A DNA stretch of 64,000 bases from Marimonas arenosa (GTDB taxonomy: Bacteria; Pseudomonadota; Alphaproteobacteria; Rhodobacterales; Rhodobacteraceae): contig NZ_JANHAX010000003.1 of the NCBI RefSeq assembly GCF_030848945.1, forward strand, positions 1 to 64,000. Direction: 5' to 3'. Of this stretch, positions 35,103 to 44,003 are shown in pieces. The number at the start of each line of letters is the position of its first letter. Within the stretch, counting starts at the first letter, position 1. Under the pieces are notes generated by a model. The model was not told the DNA's origin. It saw only the letters and a list, made by a program, of their open reading frames with translations, and made no database searches. The position numbers and the translations under genes are program-made.

Positions 35103-37105
35103 GCCTGGCCCTGGGGGTGGATACCGGCGGCACCTATACCGATGCGGTGCTGGTCCGCGATCAGCAGGAAGTGGTCGCCAGCGCCAAGGCGTTGACCACA
35201 CGGCATGACCTGGCCGAAGGGATCGGCAACGCCGTCGCCGCAGTGATTGCGCAATCCGGCTCAACCCCTGAGGAAATCGGCCTGGCGGCACTGTCGACGA
35301 CCCTGGCCACCAATGCGCTGGTCGAAGGCCAAGGCGGGCGGGTGGCGCTGGTATTCATTGGTTTCAGCGAAAACGACCTTGACCGCCACGGGCTGATGGA
35401 AGCCTTGCAGGGCGATCCCGTCCTGGTTCTGAACGGTGGGCACGATCACGCCGGTCAGGAAGCGCAGCCGCTCGATCATGCGGGGCTTTCGGCATGGTTA
35501 GAGACTGTTTCCGGGGCGTCCGCCTTCGCCGTTGCGGCCAGGTTCGCCACCCGGAATCCGAGTCACGAGAACGCCGTGGCTGACGCAATCGCGGCGGCAA
35601 CCGGGCGGCCGGTGTCATGCTCGCATCATCTCTCGGCAAAACTGAACGGCCCAAGGCGGGCGCTGACCGCGCTGTTGAATGCCCGCCTGATCGGCATGAT
35701 CGACCGGTTGATCCGCCGGGCACAAGAGAAACTGCAAGATCTGGGAATTGCCGCGCCGCTGATGGTCGTGCGCGGCGATGGCGCGCTGATCGGCGCCGGG
35801 ATGGCAAGGGACCGTCCCATCGAGACGATCCTGAGCGGACCGGCAGCGTCGATCGTTGGCGCCAGCTGGCTGACCGGCGCCCGCGAGGCGCTGGTATCGG
35901 ATATCGGCGGCACGACCACGGATATAGCGCTGCTGCGCGACGGCAGGCCATCGATCGACCCCGATGGCGCCCGGGTTGGCGCCTATCGGACGATGGTCGA
36001 AGCTGTGGCCATGCGCACCACCGGACTGGGCGGAGACAGTGAAGTGCATGTCAAGACCGAGGGGCTTGAGGGCGGCGTGACCCTGGGGCCGAAACGGTTG
36101 CTGCCGGTCAGCCTGATGGCTCACGAGTCACCTGCGGCGGTGCTGCCGGTTCTTGACGACCAATTGCGGCGGGCGATGCCAAACGAACAGGACGCCCGTT
36201 TTGTCCGCCGAGTCGCCGGGCAGGATGCAGGCGGGCTGGCAGAGCGCGACCGGATCGTGCTTGATCGTGTAACCGGGGTGCACCCAATCGGTGACGTGCT
36301 GCGCACGAGGCTGGAAGGGCAATCGCTGCGGCGCCTGCAGGATCGCGGCCTCGTGCAGATCGGCGGTATTACGCCCTCGGACGCCGCTCATGTTCTGGGC
36401 CATCTCGAGTCCTGGAACCGCGAAGCCGCTGATATGGCGCTGCAACTGATGGCGCGCCGGCGTACTGGTTCCGGCCAACGACTGGCCGTCGATGCCGGGA
36501 CGTTGGCAAAATTGATCGTGGATCAGCTAACTCGGCAGACGAGTTTTGCCTTGCTGGAGACCGCGCTTTCAGAGGAAACCCCCGGGTTTGCCGGGCCGCC
36601 GGACACCCTGGCCCGGCACGAACTGATGCAACGGGCTCTGTTCCGGCATCGCGGGTTGCTGCGGTTGGACGCCGGCCTGAATATCCCGGTGGTCGGTTTG
36701 GGCGCGTCCGCCGCAACCTATTACCCGGCGGTGGGACGGGCACTGGATTGCGACATGATCCTGCCGGAACATGCCGACGTCGCCAATGCGGTGGGCGCCG
36801 TGGTCGGCCGGGTCACGATGCGACGAAGCGGTGTGGTGACCAGCCCGTCGGAAGGGCTGTTCCGGGTGCATACCGAAGACGGGCCACGGGATTTTTCCGA
36901 TGCAGAGGCCGCGATGACGGCGTTGGAAGAGGTTCTGTGTCACGAGGCAAGGCAGGCCGCGCGAGCCGCCGGTGCGATCGATCTTCACGTCAACTGCCGG
37001 CGGGACATCCGCCATTCGCCGGTCGAGGGCCGCGATGTGTTCATCGAGGCCTCGATCACGGCAGAGGCGTCGGGCCGGCCGCGGATTGCCGCCGCCCCGT
37101 CTTAA
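35099..37105 (+). CDS. Hydantoinase/oxoprolinase family protein (HyuA-like)
   Basis: The 668-residue protein has the two ASKHA-type halves of the HyuA family. The N-terminal part has [16 protein letters not shown] and [16 protein letters not shown]. The central domain has [17 protein letters not shown] and [17 protein letters not shown], the phosphate-binding loops. Members hydrolyse hydantoins, 5-oxoproline or related lactams with ATP, or are acetone carboxylase-like. No HyuB partner gene is next to it, and the C-terminal domain is short compared with eukaryote-type oxoprolinase. It is translationally coupled to queG, but no functional tie is known. The substrate is uncertain; the genome already has PxpABC for 5-oxoproline. 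Confidence 0.85.
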   Translation: MSLALGVDTGGTYTDAVLVRDQQEVVASAKALTTRHDLAEGIGNAVAAVIAQSGSTPEEIGLAALSTTLATNALVEGQGGRVALVFIGFSENDLDRHGLMEALQGDPVLVLNGGHDHAGQEAQPLDHAGLSAWLETVSGASAFAVAARFATRNPSHENAVADAIAAATGRPVSCSHHLSAKLNGPRRALTALLNARLIGMIDRLIRRAQEKLQDLGIAAPLMVVRGDGALIGAGMARDRPIETILSGPAASIVGASWLTGAREALVSDIGGTTTDIALLRDGRPSIDPDGARVGAYRTMVEAVAMRTTGLGGDSEVHVKTEGLEGGVTLGPKRLLPVSLMAHESPAAVLPVLDDQLRRAMPNEQDARFVRRVAGQDAGGLAERDRIVLDRVTGVHPIGDVLRTRLEGQSLRRLQDRGLVQIGGITPSDAAHVLGHLESWNREAADMALQLMARRRTGSGQRLAVDAGTLAKLIVDQLTRQTSFALLETALSEETPGFAGPPDTLARHELMQRALFRHRGLLRLDAGLNIPVVGLGASAATYYPAVGRALDCDMILPEHADVANAVGAVVGRVTMRRSGVVTSPSEGLFRVHTEDGPRDFSDAEAAMTALEEVLCHEARQAARAAGAIDLHVNCRRDIRHSPVEGRDVFIEASITAEASGRPRIAAAPS

Positions 37106-37106
37106 G

Positions 37107-37670
37107 TCAGGATTTTGGTGTCGACGACACGCCGACCTGCGCCGGACGCAGCAGGCGATCATGCAACATGAAGCCCTCGGCCGAAACCTGGATGATGTCG
37201 CCGGCCTGGGTGCCGGGCAGCGGGGCTTCGAACATTGCCTCGTGCATCTGCGGATCGAACTTGTCACCCACCTGCGGCGAGACAATCTGAATGCCGTGTT
37301 TGGCGAAAACGTTGAGTAGCTCGCGCATGGTAAGCTCCACACCTTCGATCAGGGCGGCGGCCACTTCGCGCTGTTCATCACCGGCGGCTTCCAGCGCGCG
37401 CTTCATGTTGTCGTAGACCGGCAGCATGTCGCGAGCGAGTTTCGAACCGCCGTATTGCTCGGCATCGCGGCGCATCTTGTCGCCGCGCTTGCGGGCGTTC
37501 TCGGCATCGGCCAAGGCACGCATGAACTTGTCTTTCAGGTCGTCCCGTTCGGCACGCAGAGCATCCAGCTCGGCCTCGACCGAATCGATCTCGGCGATCT
37601 CTTCGGCCAGTTCTTCGGCTTCCGCCGCCGTAATGTCATCGAGAAAATCTTCTTCCCTGGGTTCTGCCAT
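37107..37670 (-). CDS. grpE: GrpE, nucleotide exchange factor of DnaK
   Basis: The 187-residue protein has an acidic N-terminus, a long coiled coil (about 20-85, with ERDDLKDKFMRALADAENAR) and a C-terminal beta domain. The latter has the family signature ELLNVFAKHGIQIVSPQVGDKFDPQ (shown in part, LLNVFAKHGI). It releases ADP from DnaK and acts as a thermosensor. It lies 24 bases after hrcA in the same direction, a standard heat-shock pair. Its end is only one base from the end of the convergent hydantoinase-like gene. Confidence 0.95.
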   Translation of the reverse strand: MAEPREEDFLDDITAAEAEELAEEIAEIDSVEAELDALRAERDDLKDKFMRALADAENARKRGDKMRRDAEQYGGSKLARDMLPVYDNMKRALEAAGDEQREVAAALIEGVELTMRELLNVFAKHGIQIVSPQVGDKFDPQMHEAMFEAPLPGTQAGDIIQVSAEGFMLHDRLLRPAQVGVSSTPKS

Positions 37671-37694
37671 TTTCCACCTCTAACTCCTGCCCGG

Positions 37695-38759
37695 TCAGCC
37701 CCGGTCGGAAATCATCCGCCCGACAAGCTGGGCCGTGTAGTCGACGATCGGTACGATCCGCCCATAGTTGAGCCGCGTCGGCCCGATGACCCCGACCGCA
37801 CCGATGATCTTTCGATCAGCGTTCATATATGGAGACACCACCAAAGAGGAACCCGAAAGTGAGAAAAGTTTGTTCTCCGAGCCGATAAAAATGCGCACGC
37901 CTTCACCCTCTTCGGCGAGTTCGAGGAACTCGGCGATGTCACGCTTGCGTTCGAGGTCGTCGAACAGCGTTCGGATGCGTTCAAGTTCCTCTTCGGCATC
38001 GCTTCCCTGCAAGAGATTCGCCCGCCCGCGCACGATCAACCGTTCATGCAGACCGCCCTGTCCCTCCCAGACGGCGAGCCCGCTTTCCACCAGTTGATGT
38101 GCCAGCGAATCGATCTCTTGGCGCCGCGCGTCGATCTGCTCGCGGATCACGGTGGTCAGCTCGGACAGGCTGCGTCCCTCGGCCAGCGCGTTGAGGAAAT
38201 TTGCAGCTTCACGCATCGAACTGGGCGTCTGACCAGGCGGCGGCGAGAAAATCCGGTTCTCGACATGACCGTCAGCAAAGACCAGCACCACCAGCGCCCG
38301 GTCCTGTCCGAGATGAACGAACTCGATATGCTTGATCGGCGCTTCGTGTTTCGGCGAGAGAACCAGCGATGCGCCCTGCGTCACCCCGGAAAGGGCGGAG
38401 CCGATCCGGTCGAGCATGGTGCCGACATCAGCGGTGTTCGAGCCCAGCGTTTCGTCGATTTTCTGGCGATCGTCCTGCTTGAGGTCACTGACCTCGAGAA
38501 GACCGTCGACGAACATGCGCAGCCCGGCCTGGGTCGGCACCCGTCCGGCCGAGACATGCGGCGAATCGAGAAGACCGAGGAATTCGAGATCCTGCATGAC
38601 ATTACGGATCGTCGCGGCGGACACCTTTTCGCTCATCGACCGTGTCAACGAGCGCGAGCCAACGGGATCGCCGGTGTCGAGATAGGCCTCGACCACTCGA
38701 CGAAACACTTCGCGCGAACGGTCATTCATCTCGGTCAGGATTTTGCCTGTGTCGGTCAT
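37695..38759 (-). CDS. hrcA: Heat-inducible transcription repressor HrcA
   Basis: This repressor of CIRCE-controlled chaperone genes has 354 residues. The N-terminal winged helix has SREVFRRVVEAYLDTGDPVGSR, then SAATIRNVMQDLEFLGLL and SPHVSAGRVPTQAGLR, the DNA-binding signature. The GAF-like dimerisation and insertion domains follow. It is upstream of grpE. No CIRCE palindrome is visible in its own 116-base upstream region, so autoregulation by that element is not supported here; its targets (groESL) lie elsewhere. Divergent from rph. Confidence 0.95.
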   Translation of the reverse strand: MTDTGKILTEMNDRSREVFRRVVEAYLDTGDPVGSRSLTRSMSEKVSAATIRNVMQDLEFLGLLDSPHVSAGRVPTQAGLRMFVDGLLEVSDLKQDDRQKIDETLGSNTADVGTMLDRIGSALSGVTQGASLVLSPKHEAPIKHIEFVHLGQDRALVVLVFADGHVENRIFSPPPGQTPSSMREAANFLNALAEGRSLSELTTVIREQIDARRQEIDSLAHQLVESGLAVWEGQGGLHERLIVRGRANLLQGSDAEEELERIRTLFDDLERKRDIAEFLELAEEGEGVRIFIGSENKLFSLSGSSLVVSPYMNADRKIIGAVGVIGPTRLNYGRIVPIVDYTAQLVGRMISDRG

Positions 38760-38875
38760 CTGCTACAGTCTCAAGCCATCGGGCATTAAAGAAGCGGTTG
38801 GATCAAAGGTCAATCGGGGTTGCATGTGCCAGCGCGCCGCCTGTATCCGGAAGGTGAGACGCGAAAGGACACAAG

Positions 38876-39592
38876 ATGCGACCTTCGGGAAGAGATTTAA
38901 GCGAAATGCGGCCGGTTTCAATCGAAACGGGCGTGACCAAGCATGCCGAAGGGTCGTGCATGATCCGGATGGGCGATACGCACGTGCTGTGCACGGCCAC
39001 GCTCGAAGATCGCGTGCCGCCGTTCATCAAGGGATCGGGACTGGGCTGGGTCACGGCGGAATACGGGATGTTGCCGCGCTCGACCACCAGCCGGATGCGG
39101 CGCGAGGCAGCCGCCGGCAAGCAGGGCGGCCGCACCGTGGAAATCCAGCGGCTGATCGGTCGAAGCTTGCGCGCCGGCGTCGATCGCGTGGCGCTGGGTG
39201 AGCGCCAGATCACCGTCGACTGCGACGTGATTCAGGCCGATGGCGGCACCCGTTGCGCCTCGATCACCGGTGGCTGGGTGGCGCTGCGCCTGGCGGTCAA
39301 CAAGCTGATCAAGGCAGGCGATGTGATTTCCGATCCTCTTCTCGACCCGGTCGCAGCCGTGTCCTGTGGCATCTATGCCGGCCAGCCGGTGCTCGATCTT
39401 GACTATCCCGAGGACAGCGAGGCGGGGGTCGACGGCAATTTCGTCATGCTGGGCGGCGGTCGCCTGATCGAGGTGCAGATGAGCGCCGAAGGCTCTACCT
39501 TTTCCCGCGAACAACTGGATGAATTGATGGAACTCGCGGCCAAGGGCGTGGGGGAACTGGCCGCGATGCAGAGGGCCGCAACCAGTGCGTAA
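38876..39592 (+). CDS. rph: Ribonuclease PH
   Basis: This phosphate-dependent 3'-5' exoribonuclease trims tRNA and rRNA 3' ends. The 238-residue protein begins [19 protein letters not shown] and has [18 protein letters not shown]. It also has the catalytic and phosphate-site regions [14 protein letters not shown] and [18 protein letters not shown], and then [18 protein letters not shown]. Length and motifs are complete. The divergent hrcA-rph arrangement is widespread in alphaproteobacteria. The stop overlaps the start of rdgB by eight bases. Confidence 0.96.
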   Translation: MRPSGRDLSEMRPVSIETGVTKHAEGSCMIRMGDTHVLCTATLEDRVPPFIKGSGLGWVTAEYGMLPRSTTSRMRREAAAGKQGGRTVEIQRLIGRSLRAGVDRVALGERQITVDCDVIQADGGTRCASITGGWVALRLAVNKLIKAGDVISDPLLDPVAAVSCGIYAGQPVLDLDYPEDSEAGVDGNFVMLGGGRLIEVQMSAEGSTFSREQLDELMELAAKGVGELAAMQRAATSA

Positions 39593-40193
39593 GTTCGACG
39601 GTCGAGAGTTGGTGATCGCCAGTCACAACAAGGGCAAGCTGCGCGAAATCGCCGAATTGCTTGAGCCATTCGGCGTCAAGGTCAGCTCCGCTGGGGATCA
39701 CGGGCTGGAAGAGCCCGAAGAGACGGAAAACACGTTCGCCGGCAATGCCCGGATCAAGGCGCATTTCGCCGCGAAAGCGACCGGATTGCCGGCGCTCAGC
39801 GATGACAGCGGCATCACGGTCGAGGCGCTGGACGGCGCCCCCGGGGTCCACACGGCTGACTGGGCCGAAACGCCCGAAGGCCGCGATTTTCCGATGGCAA
39901 TGGAAAAGGTCTGGCGGCTTCTGGAGGAAAAGAATGCGCCCCTGCCGCGCAAGGCGGCGTTCAACTGTACGCTCTGCCTGGCTTGGCCGGACGGGCACGA
40001 CGAGATTTTTGAAGGAACGGTTCAGGGACAGGTGGTGTGGCCGATGCGCGGTAAAAACGGCTTCGGTTTTGATCCGGTCTTCCTGCCGGACGGCGAGTCG
40101 GAAACCTTCGGCGAAATGGACCCGGAAAAGAAACATTCCATGAGCCACCGCGCCGACGCCTTCGCCAAATTCGTGAAGGGCTGCTTTGGCTGA
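39585..40193 (+). CDS. rdgB: XTP/dITP diphosphatase (RdgB/HAM1)
   Basis: This house-cleaning pyrophosphatase hydrolyses XTP, dITP and ITP. The 202-residue protein has the substrate-binding start [16 protein letters not shown]. The sequence [17 protein letters not shown] follows, and [14 protein letters not shown] (metal-binding DD). Near the end it has [19 protein letters not shown] and SHRADAF. The start is a GTG inside the end of rph; no ATG fits the conserved N-terminus. It overlaps hemW by eight bases, so rph-rdgB-hemW form a coupled unit. Confidence 0.95.
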   Translation: MRKFDGRELVIASHNKGKLREIAELLEPFGVKVSSAGDHGLEEPEETENTFAGNARIKAHFAAKATGLPALSDDSGITVEALDGAPGVHTADWAETPEGRDFPMAMEKVWRLLEEKNAPLPRKAAFNCTLCLAWPDGHDEIFEGTVQGQVVWPMRGKNGFGFDPVFLPDGESETFGEMDPEKKHSMSHRADAFAKFVKGCFG

Positions 40194-41343
40194 GGATTGG
40201 ACCCATGGCGGCTTCGGCATCTACATCCATTGGCCGTTTTGTGCCTCGAAATGCCCATATTGCGATTTCAACAGCCACGTCGCCGCTGAAATCGACGAGT
40301 CTCGCTGGGTTAGAGCCTATACACGGGAAATCGACCGCTATGCCGCGGCACTGCCGGCACGGGTGGTCAACTCGGTGTTTTTCGGAGGCGGCACGCCCAG
40401 TCTGATGGCGCCTGAGACGGTGAATGCAGTGCTGGAACGCATTCACATGCGATGGCCGGTCGCGAATGATCTCGAAGTGACACTTGAGGCCAATCCCGGG
40501 TCGGTCGAGGCTGGACGGTTCCGCGGATACGCGCAAGCCGGGGTCAATCGGTTGTCCATGGGCATCCAGGCACTCAACGATCCCGATTTGCGTGCGTTGG
40601 GCCGGTTGCATTCGGTGGACGACGCGCTCGCCGCTTTCGACATAGCGCGAAACAACTTTGACCGCGTCAGTTTCGATCTGATCTACGCGCGCCAGAACCA
40701 GACTCTGTCGGACTGGCGGAGCGAACTGCGCCGGGCTTTGGCGATGACCGTCGATCACCTGTCGCTCTATCAGCTTACGATCGAGCCAGGCACCGCGTTC
40801 GGCGACCGGTACGACGCCGGCAAACTGCGCGGTCTGCCGGAAGACGACCTGTCCGCCGAAATGTATGAGGCAACGCAGGACATCTGCGCTGCGGCCGGTT
40901 TTGAGGCATATGAAGTCTCTAACCATGCCAAATCGGGCTCTGAGTCACGGCATAACCTGATCTATTGGCGTTACGGGGATTACGCCGGGATAGGCCCCGG
41001 CGCCCACGGGCGGATCACCGTGCACGGCCAAAGATACGCCACCGAAACCCGGCTGGCCCCGCTGGCCTGGTTACAGGCTGCGGAAGCCGGGCAAGGTGAA
41101 AACCTGCGCCGCGCGCTGAGCGGGACGGAGCAGGCGGAAGAATACCTTATGATGGGGCTGAGACTGTTGCAAGGTATTGATTTAAAAAGATATTATAGTC
41201 TGTCAGGCGACCACCTCGACACCGCCAAGATCGCATATCTTTCGGAGATCGGCATGGTCGAGCACGCAGGTGACTCTCTACACGTGACACCCGGTGGCCG
41301 CATGGTGTTGAATGCTGTCATCAAGGAGTTTTTCGCGGGCTGA
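40186..41343 (+). CDS. hemW: Radical SAM protein HemW (heme chaperone)
   Basis: This 385-residue protein is homologous to coproporphyrinogen dehydrogenase HemN but belongs to the heme-chaperone branch HemW. The Fe-S/SAM motif is [14 protein letters not shown] (C19, C23, C26). GGGTPSLM follows, then [20 protein letters not shown] and [10 protein letters not shown], and [19 protein letters not shown], all HemW-type. The start is an unusual TTG at 40186, overlapping the rdgB stop; no ATG or GTG precedes the Fe-S motif. It is likely translated by coupling to rdgB. The small membrane protein YbaN follows one base later. Confidence 0.93.
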   Translation: MAEDWTHGGFGIYIHWPFCASKCPYCDFNSHVAAEIDESRWVRAYTREIDRYAAALPARVVNSVFFGGGTPSLMAPETVNAVLERIHMRWPVANDLEVTLEANPGSVEAGRFRGYAQAGVNRLSMGIQALNDPDLRALGRLHSVDDALAAFDIARNNFDRVSFDLIYARQNQTLSDWRSELRRALAMTVDHLSLYQLTIEPGTAFGDRYDAGKLRGLPEDDLSAEMYEATQDICAAAGFEAYEVSNHAKSGSESRHNLIYWRYGDYAGIGPGAHGRITVHGQRYATETRLAPLAWLQAAEAGQGENLRRALSGTEQAEEYLMMGLRLLQGIDLKRYYSLSGDHLDTAKIAYLSEIGMVEHAGDSLHVTPGGRMVLNAVIKEFFAG

Positions 41344-41344
41344 C

Positions 41345-41698
41345 ATGCAATTCATCTGGGCAGCGCTGGGTTTGGTCTGCGTCGGTCTCGGGCTGATTGG
41401 CATCGTGCTGCCGATTCTGCCCACCGTGCCTTTCATGTTGTTGGCCGCATTCTTGTTTGCCCGCTCGTCGGAACGTCTGCACAACTGGCTGCTCAGCCAT
41501 CCGACCTTCGGTCCGCCGATTGTCGACTGGCAGATGCGCGGCGCAATCAATCCCCGCGTCAAACGCGTTGCCACTCTCTCGATTGCAGCGGTATTCGGAA
41601 TTTCCCTGGCGCTCGGGCTGAAGCTCTGGCTTCTGGCTCTTCAGGCTGCGATTCTTTCCGCTGTCCTGACCTTCATCTGGACCCGGCCTAACTTCTAG
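41345..41698 (+). CDS. YbaN family (DUF454) inner-membrane protein
   Basis: The 117-residue protein has three hydrophobic segments (about 4-25, 28-40, 75-110). The DUF454 signature is GLIGIVLPILPTVPFMLLAA followed by FARSSERLHNWLLSHPTFGP. The function of the family is unknown. The ATG at 41345 lies one base after the hemW stop. Its last 11 bases overlap the end of the convergent parB. Confidence 0.88.
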   Translation: MQFIWAALGLVCVGLGLIGIVLPILPTVPFMLLAAFLFARSSERLHNWLLSHPTFGPPIVDWQMRGAINPRVKRVATLSIAAVFGISLALGLKLWLLALQAAILSAVLTFIWTRPNF

Positions 41699-42572
41699 TC
41701 AGCATCCGGCACAGATCGTCCAGATCTTCCAAGGTCTTGTAGCTGATAATCACCTGACCGGATTCCTTTCCCGACTGGTGATTCACCTGCACCTTCATAC
41801 CGAGATTGGCCGACAGATCCCCTTCGAGCGCAACCGTGTCGGCGTCTTTTTCGCTCGGCGTCTTATCCTTGGCCGCGGTCTTTGTCGCCAGCCCCTTCTT
41901 GGCCAGCTTCTCGGCTTCACGGACCGACAAGCCTTTCTGGACAATGATCTTTGCCAGTTCCGAGGGATTATCCGACGTGATCAGGGCTCGGGCGTGACCC
42001 GCCGAGAGCTTCTCGGTTTCCAGCAGATCCAGAACATCGCGCGGCAGGGTCAGCAGCCTCATCTGGTTGGCAATATGCGAGCGACTCTTGCCCAGAGCCT
42101 GCGCCAATTGCTCCTGGGTGTGACCAAACTTGTCGATCAGCTGCCGATAACCGGCGGCCTCTTCCACCGGGTTGAGATCGGCGCGCTGAATGTTCTCAAT
42201 GATGGCGACTTCCAGCATCTCGGTATCGTCGAAGTCGCGTACCAGAACCGGTACCTCGTGCAACTGCGCCATCTGTGCCGCCCGCCAGCGCCGTTCACCG
42301 GCAACAATCTGATATTGGCCGTTTTTCTTGGGATCTGGCCTTACGATCAGTGGCTGGATGATGCCTTTTTCCCGGATCGACCCGGCGAGATCGTCAAGCT
42401 TGTCACGGTCGAAGCTGTGCCGCGGCTGATCCGGGTTCGGTGCAACCTTCTCGATCGGGATGTGTTGTTCGGCGCGGCGCGGCGCCTCATCGTCTGCTGG
42501 CCTATCATCCCGGTTCACATCGGCCATCAGCGCCGAAAGACCACGCCCCAGACCCCGTTTCTTCTCTGCCAT
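41688..42572 (-). CDS. parB: Chromosome partitioning protein ParB
   Basis: This CTP-dependent DNA clamp binds parS and spreads to organise the origin region. The protein of about 294 residues starts MAEKKRGLGRGLSALMAD, an alphaproteobacterial ParB signature. It has the CTP-binding motifs IREKGIIQPL and IVAGERRWRAAQMA (GERR), ENIQRADLNPVEEA, and a helix-turn-helix, TQEQLAQALGKSRSHIANQM. A C-terminal dimerisation domain follows. I prefer the ATG at 42572 (GGGAGGG upstream) to a GTG two codons earlier. It is downstream of parA, 14 bases apart. Two exact parS sites lie 1.4 and 3.3 kb upstream. Confidence 0.96.
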   Translation of the reverse strand: MAEKKRGLGRGLSALMADVNRDDRPADDEAPRRAEQHIPIEKVAPNPDQPRHSFDRDKLDDLAGSIREKGIIQPLIVRPDPKKNGQYQIVAGERRWRAAQMAQLHEVPVLVRDFDDTEMLEVAIIENIQRADLNPVEEAAGYRQLIDKFGHTQEQLAQALGKSRSHIANQMRLLTLPRDVLDLLETEKLSAGHARALITSDNPSELAKIIVQKGLSVREAEKLAKKGLATKTAAKDKTPSEKDADTVALEGDLSANLGMKVQVNHQSGKESGQVIISYKTLEDLDDLCRMLTRS

Positions 42573-42586
42573 GCTCACCCCTCCCT

Positions 42587-43396
42587 TTATGCGGCGACTC
42601 GCCTGTGATTGCCCAGCATCTCGCTCGCCAGCTCGCGGTAGGCTTGGGCGCCCTTTGAATCAGGCTCGTAACTCAGTACAGGCATGGCGAAAGACGGGGC
42701 TTCGCTGACCCGCACGTTGCGCGGAATGATGGTCTTGAATACCAGATCGCCGAGATTGTCGCGTGCATCGGTCTCGACCTGCTGGCTGAGCCGGTTGCGT
42801 CCGTCATACATGGTGAGCACGATGCCTTCAATTCTGAGCCCGGGATTGGCCGTCTGGCGCACCTCGCGCACCGTCAGCATCAGCTGCGACAGACCCTCGA
42901 GGGCAAAGAACTCGCTCTGCAGCGGCACAAGTACGGAATGGGCCGCAACCATCGCGTTGACCGTCAGAAGGTTCAGAGATGGCGGGCAGTCGATCAGTAT
43001 GTAGTCGAACGCGAAATCGTCAATCGCATGCTGGCGCAGGGCATCATGCAGCATGAAACTGCGTTTTTCATTGGAAATCAGCTCGATATCGGCTGAGCTC
43101 AGATCCACCGTTGCCGGTATGATCAGAAGGTTGGCGGTATCGGTGTTGTGGATCACATCCGCCAGGTCGGCCTCGCCCAGGATCAGGTCATAGGTGTTGA
43201 ATTCGCGGTCGCCGGCCTCGATCCCGAGCCCGGTCGAGGCGTTGCCCTGTGGATCAAGATCGACCACAAGTACGCGGCAGCCCTGTTCGGTCAGCGCTGC
43301 ACCGAGGTTGATCGTGGTCGTTGTTTTGCCGACCCCACCTTTCTGGTTGGCCACTGCTATGATTTTCGGGCCCGGCGGCCGCGTGGGATCAGACAC
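42587..43396 (-). CDS. parA: Chromosome partitioning ATPase ParA (Soj)
   Basis: This Walker-type ATPase binds DNA non-specifically and moves ParB-parS complexes. The 269-residue protein has the deviant Walker A KGGVGKTTTTINLGAAL near residue 20. It also has LVVDLDPQGNASTGLG (Walker A') and YILIDCPPSLNLLTVNAM (Walker B), then LQSEFFALEGLSQLM. The GTG at 43396 sits inside the rsmG stop region and has AAGGA seven bases upstream. A TTG five codons earlier is an alternative. Last-but-one gene of the rho-mnmE-mnmG-rsmG-parA-parB series. Confidence 0.95.
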   Translation of the reverse strand: MSDPTRPPGPKIIAVANQKGGVGKTTTTINLGAALTEQGCRVLVVDLDPQGNASTGLGIEAGDREFNTYDLILGEADLADVIHNTDTANLLIIPATVDLSSADIELISNEKRSFMLHDALRQHAIDDFAFDYILIDCPPSLNLLTVNAMVAAHSVLVPLQSEFFALEGLSQLMLTVREVRQTANPGLRIEGIVLTMYDGRNRLSQQVETDARDNLGDLVFKTIIPRNVRVSEAPSFAMPVLSYEPDSKGAQAYRELASEMLGNHRRVAA

Positions 43397-44003
43397 GGGA
43401 AAGTCCTTCAATTTTCAAGACAACAGCCTGGGATTCGGTCTGGCTCGGGATGGCTTCGTAAGAGAAATGCCATGCTTCGCGCGCCAATTGAAGCTCCGAT
43501 TTCCAGTTTCTGCCCTTCGGGAACAGGCAGAGGCCACCCGGTGACAAATGGCGGCCGGCAAACCCCAACAGGGTCGCAAGATCGGCGAGCGCCCGGGCGG
43601 AGACGACATCTGCGCTCAGCGGTGAGGTTTCCTCGATACGCTCAGCGATCACCTGCGCGCTTACACCTGTTTCGCGCAGGACGGTGCGCAGGAATGTCGC
43701 TTTGCGTTGATCGCTTTCGACGAGAACGGTACCCGCCGGGTTTCCGGTTTCGGCTGCCAGAATGGCCACGACTAGGCCGGGGAATCCGCCACCGCTGCCG
43801 AGATCGGCCCATCGACGGGCAGGGTGGTCGAGCAACCGGAAAACCTGGAGGGAATCGCGGATATGTCGCTCCCAAAGGTCCGCGAGCGTGGACCTGGCCA
43901 CGAGGTTGATCCGCCGGTTCCACTTTTCCAGCAGCGCGGCATAGGTCTCGAGACGCTCGAATGTTTCACGTGAAACACCAAGCATGCCGGCCGACAGCGT
44001 CAC
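43389..44003 (-). CDS. rsmG: 16S rRNA (guanine527-N7)-methyltransferase RsmG (GidB)
   Basis: This SAM-dependent methyltransferase modifies G527 of 16S rRNA. The 204-residue protein has [13 protein letters not shown] and [14 protein letters not shown], the SAM-binding [18 protein letters not shown], and then [13 protein letters not shown]. The start is GTG at 44003, in a GTGA overlap with the mnmG stop. The codons for residues about 9-14 (GVSRETF region) form an exact parS palindrome, so this stretch of protein is constrained by DNA function. Confidence 0.95.
   Translation of the reverse strand: MTLSAGMLGVSRETFERLETYAALLEKWNRRINLVARSTLADLWERHIRDSLQVFRLLDHPARRWADLGSGGGFPGLVVAILAAETGNPAGTVLVESDQRKATFLRTVLRETGVSAQVIAERIEETSPLSADVVSARALADLATLLGFAGRHLSPGGLCLFPKGRNWKSELQLAREAWHFSYEAIPSQTESQAVVLKIEGLSRV
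43962..43977. promoter_or_regulatory. parS site inside rsmG
   Basis: The 16-bp palindrome TGTTTCACGTGAAACA is an exact match to the ParB-binding consensus. It lies within the first 15 codons of rsmG and about 4.5 kb from the proposed origin. Confidence 0.95.

Noticed and set aside
38760..38875. Possible CIRCE element upstream of hrcA
   Set aside because: No TTAGCACTC/GAGTGCTAA inverted repeat is present between hrcA and rph.
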